From: Lachancea mirantina | Lineage: Eukaryota; Ascomycota; Saccharomycetes; Saccharomycetales; Saccharomycetaceae | Direction: 5' to 3' | Assembly (NCBI GenBank): GCA_900074745.1 | Contig: LT598467.1 | Span: forward strand, 806,001 to 870,000 | DNA length: 64,000 nucleotides | Shown here: in pieces, positions 59,529-64,000 of the stretch | Layout: each line of letters opens with the position of its first letter | Position numbering within the stretch: the stretch's first letter is position 1 | Program-made: the position numbers and the translations under genes | The notes under the pieces: generated by a model | Seen by the model: only the letters and a program-made list of their open reading frames with translations | What the model was told of the DNA's origin: nothing | Databases searched by the model: none

Positions 59529-59739
59529 GTTTCATGTCTATTCTAAACTCGCCTGGGCCTTGTTTCAAGTAGAGACCCTTCAAATATCTAGAAAGTTTTG
59601 GTTTTGTTCGATCCAAATTCCCTTCGTTCAAAGTGCTATCAACACTTTTGCGAAACAGTCTGAAAAATTTCGTTGGTGAGAAACGGATAATAAGCTGAAA
59701 TCCCGTTAAGCGGAGCCTGTGCAAGAAGAAGTGGTAAGC

Positions 59740-62700
59740 ATGGGCAAGAAAAAGCATGGGAAGAGAGGTGGCCCAAAGGCCCGAGCTGATATGCCGACGG
59801 TGTTGAATGCCTCGGACGTTTTCTTCGATTTCGGGAAGGGAAAATCGGGGGAGAGAAGCGTTGAAACAAATGGACAAGTGCCCAATGCCGATAGGGTATC
59901 TGAGGCAGAAATATACGACGAAGAAGCCGAATATCCTAGTTCAAGGGTAATCAAGAGGGCTGCGAATGGAGACGTTGTGGTAGAAACGATTCCGAATGAC
60001 AATAAGTCAAGCGTAGAACCAGATCAACAGAAGAACGCCAATAATGGGGCCTTACCGACTAAACTGGATTCACATTGGGAGTCTTTGACTGCAGAGGATA
60101 AGAAAAATATTTTACGAATAGACAAAGAAGAGGTTTTTGAAGTGATAAAAAGCTATCAAAGCGCTAATAGCTGCAGTTGTTCGGTGTGTGGACGTCGAAA
60201 CGTCGCAATGGAAAACGAATTGGAACGCATTTACAATACGCTTTACGATAATGCCAAGCAAATTAATTCGGATACGGATTTTGTTCTATTCCATTTAAAC
60301 ATGATCAAAGAGCTTCAAAAAACTTCTTTCAGCGAACCAGGACAGCATGCGAGCCCTCCGTCATCGAAGACCTCACCACAATACCTGGAAAATATGCGAG
60401 ACGAAGCAGTCAAGTATTGTCTCTCCAATAAGGCAGTCGATTCGCTGAAAGAGGAAGTTCTGCAGTTTAAGCACAACAAACAAAAACAACTGCAAAAGCT
60501 CACTAGCATGGCTGACGATGCGCATACAATGCAAGCTGCCAACCATCACCATCATAGTAGTTCGCCAGAGCGACCAGAGCATGCTGAGGCTGCTCCAGTG
60601 CGGCCGAAACCTCCCATCCAAAGCGAGCAACAACCTACTCAACCTAAATCTGGGGTTCAGGCTTCCATACAACCAGAGGTTCTCCCAAGGCCGAATCTGT
60701 CAAACTTGACAGATCTCTTTTCTGAGAAGTCGGCAGCGGTTGAAAAAATGCCTGAAGACGCCGCGGTAAATGCTGATGAGACTTCAAAGGATACTAATGA
60801 TGAGGTTCGGTCTCCAAATCTTTCGCCTGGGCTCTACGTGACCTTCGGTGAGAACGGTATGGCACCAGGTATGAAAGGACCTGGATTATCGCAGTATCTA
60901 CAATCTCCACTCACGCTTCCTTGGAGATCCCTTAACGCGGAACCCAGTGACGACTTGAAGAATAAGTACATGGACTTTGCCAAGACTTTCGTGTCTTCAC
61001 ATCCAAAGATAGCCAATGAATATGTCAATAGGATGATGATGTATCCGGACATCAGGGCCCTAACAGAAGACCTAATGAATAATAATGGACAAACATTTAC
61101 AAAAGCGATGGAAGATTTTATTTTGAAACGAGGTGAACATCCGGAAGGGGATGTCGGCTTGTCAAGCGCGCAAATGGAAGTTCCAGTGAGCGATGGTCCA
61201 CCGGTTTCTCGTGAGCAATACATGAATCTTCAGCGCCAGATCGCAGAGAAATTGACAGGATCACTCGATTTTCAAAACATGCGTGAGAGTGAAAGGGAGA
61301 AATTACAAGACCAGCTCCTCTCTGGTGATGCGCCCTCAAATATGTTGATGTCGCAGTTATTCAAAAGAAACGCTGCGCAGCAAATGGACCTAACTATCTC
61401 GGACAATGATCAAGCCAGTGTTGAGTATGATGAAGAGAACTACGATGAGGAATACTCGGATTACGACGAAGACGAATCTGATTACGTGGATGAAATGTAT
61501 GATGATGAAGATGAAGGGGAGGATGAGGAAGAAGATGAAGACGATGACGATGACGATGAGGAACTCAGTGACGAACACTGTCCACATCACTATCATCATC
61601 ATTATGGCGATGAGGAAGCGGAAGCAGAGCTAGAAAATGAGGAGAACAATACTATTGTTAACGACGAGGAATACGACAGCGAAGTGGATGAGCAAGAGCG
61701 TTTAGAAGAAGGAAGAAGGTTGATACAAATAGCTATCACCAAATTATTACAAAAGAAGCTAGTAAACTCGTATCATGAAAAGCAAGCGGAAAACAATCGA
61801 CTTAGACTACTTCAAGAGCTGGAAGCTGAGGAGCAGAAAAAGAAGGAGAAAGAGGAGAAGAAACAACGTAAACGTGAGAAGGAAAAGGAAAAGAAGCGTT
61901 TGCAGCAGATTGCTAAAGAGCAGGAAAAGCGCAAAAAGGAGGAGGAAGATGAAAGGCGAAAGAAAGAAGCAGAAGAGCGTGAAATGCAAAGGAGAGAAGC
62001 TCAAAGGCAAAGAGTTGAAGAAGCGAAGCGGAAGAAGGATGAAGAGCGGAGACGGAAGTTGGAAGAACAAAGACGAAAGGAAGAAGAACAACAACAGCAA
62101 AAGAAATTGAAGGAAGAGCAGAAAAAACAGAAGGAGAGAGAAAGGAAAGAGAAAGAGGAATTAAAGAAACAAAAAGAGTATGAAGTAAAGAAAATGAAGG
62201 AACAGAAAAGGGTCGAAGGACAGGCAAGACTTAAAGCCGTCTCTAAAGCTACCGATAGTGAGGAAGTTTTGGTGCAACGTACCGACTCACAGTCAAGCAC
62301 GAGAAGATTAAGCACACCCCCTGAGGCCGTGCCTTATGGAATTTCTGATAGCGGTTTTATGGGCAACAACGAGCTCTTGAATATGATCAACGAAGCTGCT
62401 TCCAAATCGGCGTCAACTTCTTCGTCACATCTCCAGACTCTGTTCCGCGATCAAAACCTTGCTCCTGATGCGCAGGCAGTATCCGCAGGTACTCCTTTGA
62501 GCGTGGAGCCCTCTGGACTTTTCAGTGGCAATGGAACTGTGTTTTCCGCGGGCTCATTGGATTCGGCCACCAACGGCAGATCCGGTATATCCAATGGCTG
62601 GAATAATGCTCCACCTTACTTCCGTACCTCTCCTGAAAACTTAACTGCCTCTGTGGACGTGTGCCCTTTGATGCCACCCGGCGTTGACGAACCTGTTTTC

Positions 62701-63486
62701 GCGCGCTTTTCCGAGAGTAGAGGCTCGAAAGGCAATTTCAATGACGAGTTAAACAACTTGACACATTTCCTTTCGAGCGCAACGCTCTCAACAGAACCGC
62801 TGGCGGGTCAGCCCTCAAACCAATTTTTGCCCACTAACGGCTTGTGGTCGGACAAAGGAGCGTCAAACTCTGCCACTGGTTTGGGCATGTTGCCAAACTC
62901 TGCCTCCGCCTTGCCTCAGAGGCCGCGGCACAAGTCAATCTGGAATTCTAACGCATCTGAGAATCCACTTCCAAGAAGTTCTCCTTCAAATAAACCAAAC
63001 GCCGACGTCTGGGGCGCTTCAAGTTCTTTCCCAGACGTCATCTCCGACGCTCTCACTCGAGCCTATACATTTTTGCATCAGCAAATGGCGATAGACTTTG
63101 TACCTGTCGACAAGCTGTATCAAACTACTCTGCTTTACTTGTCTCCCAACACAGACTTCACCTATAATGCTTTCGTAGCCAAATTGATGACTATGCGGGC
63201 AACCTTACAATGTGACGTTTTGACGGATTCCGCTGGCTTAATTTCTCACTCGAGAATACTACAACCGGATTCCCAGCGTCCTTCCCGCGGTTATCAACCC
63301 ACGCCGTCGCCTTTTTCCCAGCCAATACCCCATTCTGAAGACGTAAGAGCCATCCCAAACGCTCTTTTCGAAGAATTATATTCTCCATCAGCCAGCGACA
63401 TCCACACGACGGTGAACGCGGGCTCCTCGCAATTCGACTATAACCAACCTTTTGCTCAACCTCGGACAAGCAACATCTGGCAATAA
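59740..63486 (+). CDS. NST1: Nst1, salt-tolerance protein with long charged coiled coil
   Basis: 1248 residues from the ATG at 59740 (MGKKKHGKRGG); an upstream in-frame GTG is not used as a start. The N-terminus is basic; a CSCSVCGRR motif is at about residue 147; a block AKTFVSSHPKIANEYVNRMM follows near 410. An extremely acidic Asp/Glu/Tyr tract (about 560-650) leads into a long Lys/Glu/Arg-rich coiled coil (about 650-830). The last 400 residues are low-complexity with a conserved patch near VISDALTRAYTFLHQQM. NST1 affects salt tolerance and interacts with the splicing factor Msl1; it is a P-body component. In S. cerevisiae it is YNL091W, next to RHO2. Confidence 0.93.
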   Translation: MGKKKHGKRGGPKARADMPTVLNASDVFFDFGKGKSGERSVETNGQVPNADRVSEAEIYDEEAEYPSSRVIKRAANGDVVVETIPNDNKSSVEPDQQKNANNGALPTKLDSHWESLTAEDKKNILRIDKEEVFEVIKSYQSANSCSCSVCGRRNVAMENELERIYNTLYDNAKQINSDTDFVLFHLNMIKELQKTSFSEPGQHASPPSSKTSPQYLENMRDEAVKYCLSNKAVDSLKEEVLQFKHNKQKQLQKLTSMADDAHTMQAANHHHHSSSPERPEHAEAAPVRPKPPIQSEQQPTQPKSGVQASIQPEVLPRPNLSNLTDLFSEKSAAVEKMPEDAAVNADETSKDTNDEVRSPNLSPGLYVTFGENGMAPGMKGPGLSQYLQSPLTLPWRSLNAEPSDDLKNKYMDFAKTFVSSHPKIANEYVNRMMMYPDIRALTEDLMNNNGQTFTKAMEDFILKRGEHPEGDVGLSSAQMEVPVSDGPPVSREQYMNLQRQIAEKLTGSLDFQNMRESEREKLQDQLLSGDAPSNMLMSQLFKRNAAQQMDLTISDNDQASVEYDEENYDEEYSDYDEDESDYVDEMYDDEDEGEDEEEDEDDDDDDEELSDEHCPHHYHHHYGDEEAEAELENEENNTIVNDEEYDSEVDEQERLEEGRRLIQIAITKLLQKKLVNSYHEKQAENNRLRLLQELEAEEQKKKEKEEKKQRKREKEKEKKRLQQIAKEQEKRKKEEEDERRKKEAEEREMQRREAQRQRVEEAKRKKDEERRRKLEEQRRKEEEQQQQKKLKEEQKKQKERERKEKEELKKQKEYEVKKMKEQKRVEGQARLKAVSKATDSEEVLVQRTDSQSSTRRLSTPPEAVPYGISDSGFMGNNELLNMINEAASKSASTSSSHLQTLFRDQNLAPDAQAVSAGTPLSVEPSGLFSGNGTVFSAGSLDSATNGRSGISNGWNNAPPYFRTSPENLTASVDVCPLMPPGVDEPVFARFSESRGSKGNFNDELNNLTHFLSSATLSTEPLAGQPSNQFLPTNGLWSDKGASNSATGLGMLPNSASALPQRPRHKSIWNSNASENPLPRSSPSNKPNADVWGASSSFPDVISDALTRAYTFLHQQMAIDFVPVDKLYQTTLLYLSPNTDFTYNAFVAKLMTMRATLQCDVLTDSAGLISHSRILQPDSQRPSRGYQPTPSPFSQPIPHSEDVRAIPNALFEELYSPSASDIHTTVNAGSSQFDYNQPFAQPRTSNIWQ

Positions 63487-63764
63487 GTAGGCCCATCGGT
63501 CTATTGCAAGCGATCTATTCTTGATTTCGTAACTTGAACCGTGCTCTATGTAGAAGATCATCGATTTTCGTACAACGTCATTGACATGGGTTATTATCGA
63601 ACATCTCATATATATAATTCCTGACTAAATACTAGTAAGGATAAGTCAACGGTTAGGGGTTCGAGCCACAATTGAGTGGAACTGTGACCTTTATTTTGGT
63701 TTCGCAACGTTTACTGACAACTTGGGCATTTTTTCACTGAATTTTCAGCGGCTGTTTTGGAGTT
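63487..63764. other. NST1/RHO2 intergenic region
   Basis: 278 bp between same-strand genes with TATATATA at about 63609-63616. A GGTTCGAGCC B-box-like string near 63658 lacks a matching A-box and tRNA fold. No gene is seen. Confidence 0.5.
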
Positions 63765-64000
63765 ATGTCCGAAAATATAGTGAGAAGGAAACTGGTGATA
63801 ATTGGAGATGGGGCATGTGGTAAAACGTCCCTTCTGTATGTGTTTACATTGGGCAAATTCCCGGAAGAATACCATCCGACTGTTTTCGAGAATTACGTGA
63901 CGGACTGTAGGGTGGATGGGATCAAAGTGGCGCTCGCCTTGTGGGATACTGCAGGACAAGAGGAATACGAACGATTACGGCCATTTTCGTATTCGAAGGC
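63765..64000 (+). CDS. RHO2: Rho-type GTPase Rho2, 5' part
   Basis: The first 78 codons plus a partial codon; the gene runs off the right edge. It starts [20 protein letters not shown], with P-loop GDGACGKT, effector region HPTVFENYV, the Rho-typical [31 protein letters not shown]. This is nearly identical to the start of S. cerevisiae Rho2 (YNL090W, about 192 residues), a GTPase that supports Rho1 in cell polarity and the cell-wall integrity pathway headed by Pkc1, also encoded in this window. Confidence 0.96.
   Translation, partial: MSENIVRRKLVIIGDGACGKTSLLYVFTLGKFPEEYHPTVFENYVTDCRVDGIKVALALWDTAGQEEYERLRPFSYSK

Noticed and set aside
63630-63680. GGTTCGAGCC B-box-like string before RHO2
   Set aside because: No A-box, acceptor stem or anticodon arm can be built around it.

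Overview
This is nuclear DNA of a budding yeast (Saccharomycetaceae). Almost every long ORF is recognisable as the counterpart of a Saccharomyces cerevisiae gene, genes are compact and mostly intronless, and the spliceosomal introns visible have yeast signals (GTATGT donor, TACTAAC or TACTAAT branch point). The window interleaves genes that in S. cerevisiae are split between two sister regions of the whole-genome duplication (WGD): chromosome XV with XIV, and apparently VII with X. Only one copy each of RPS7, ECM3-like and VPS21-like genes is present here. This points to a lineage that did not undergo the WGD. A Lachancea-like or other non-WGD genus is my guess; the species cannot be fixed from the sequence alone.

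Layout. (A) 1-8.2 kb, all on the minus strand: MIX23, SRO7/SRO77 and PKC1, in the order of S. cerevisiae YBL107C-YBL105C. (B) 8.2-10.0 kb: a gene-free stretch at a synteny junction. (C) 10.0-30.4 kb: TRS65, CLC1, PEX35, BBC1, PUS6, PET130, LSO2, PSD2, POL31, MSM1, YIP1, RBG2. This is the YGR166W-YGR173W order with BBC1 and PET130 (YJL020C and YJL023C in S. cerevisiae) and POL31 (YJR006W) inserted. (D) 30.4-31.4 kb: a second synteny junction carrying an intron-containing tRNA-Leu(CAA). (E) 31.4-64 kb: CRC1, KTR1, NUP1, a YOR097C-like gene, RPS7, RKI1, ARF3, CMR2, ECM3, APP1, TMA46, PTC5, VPS21, YVC1, NST1 and the 5' part of RHO2. This merges the YOR100C-YOR087W and YNL096C-YNL090W tracks.

The genes are core eukaryotic functions and not a dedicated pathway: cell-wall integrity and polarity (PKC1, RHO2, KTR1, BBC1), vesicle and endosome traffic (SRO7, TRS65, CLC1, YIP1, ARF3, VPS21), lipid and mitochondrial function (PSD2, APP1, MSM1, PET130, PTC5, CRC1, MIX23), and translation or RNA (RPS7, RBG2, TMA46, LSO2, PUS6, tRNA-Leu).

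The points most worth a second look are: a short 5' intron that supplies the true start of POL31; a GC-rich, hairpin-dense, apparently non-coding island at about 39.66-39.93 kb next to RPS7; a probable dual start in RKI1; an apparently inverted ECM3 gene flanked by a strong hairpin; and a pair of MCB (ACGCGT) elements in front of KTR1. I see no transposon, LTR, CRISPR array, centromere or telomere in the window. Gene identities come from protein recognition and remembered S. cerevisiae gene order; no database search was run.
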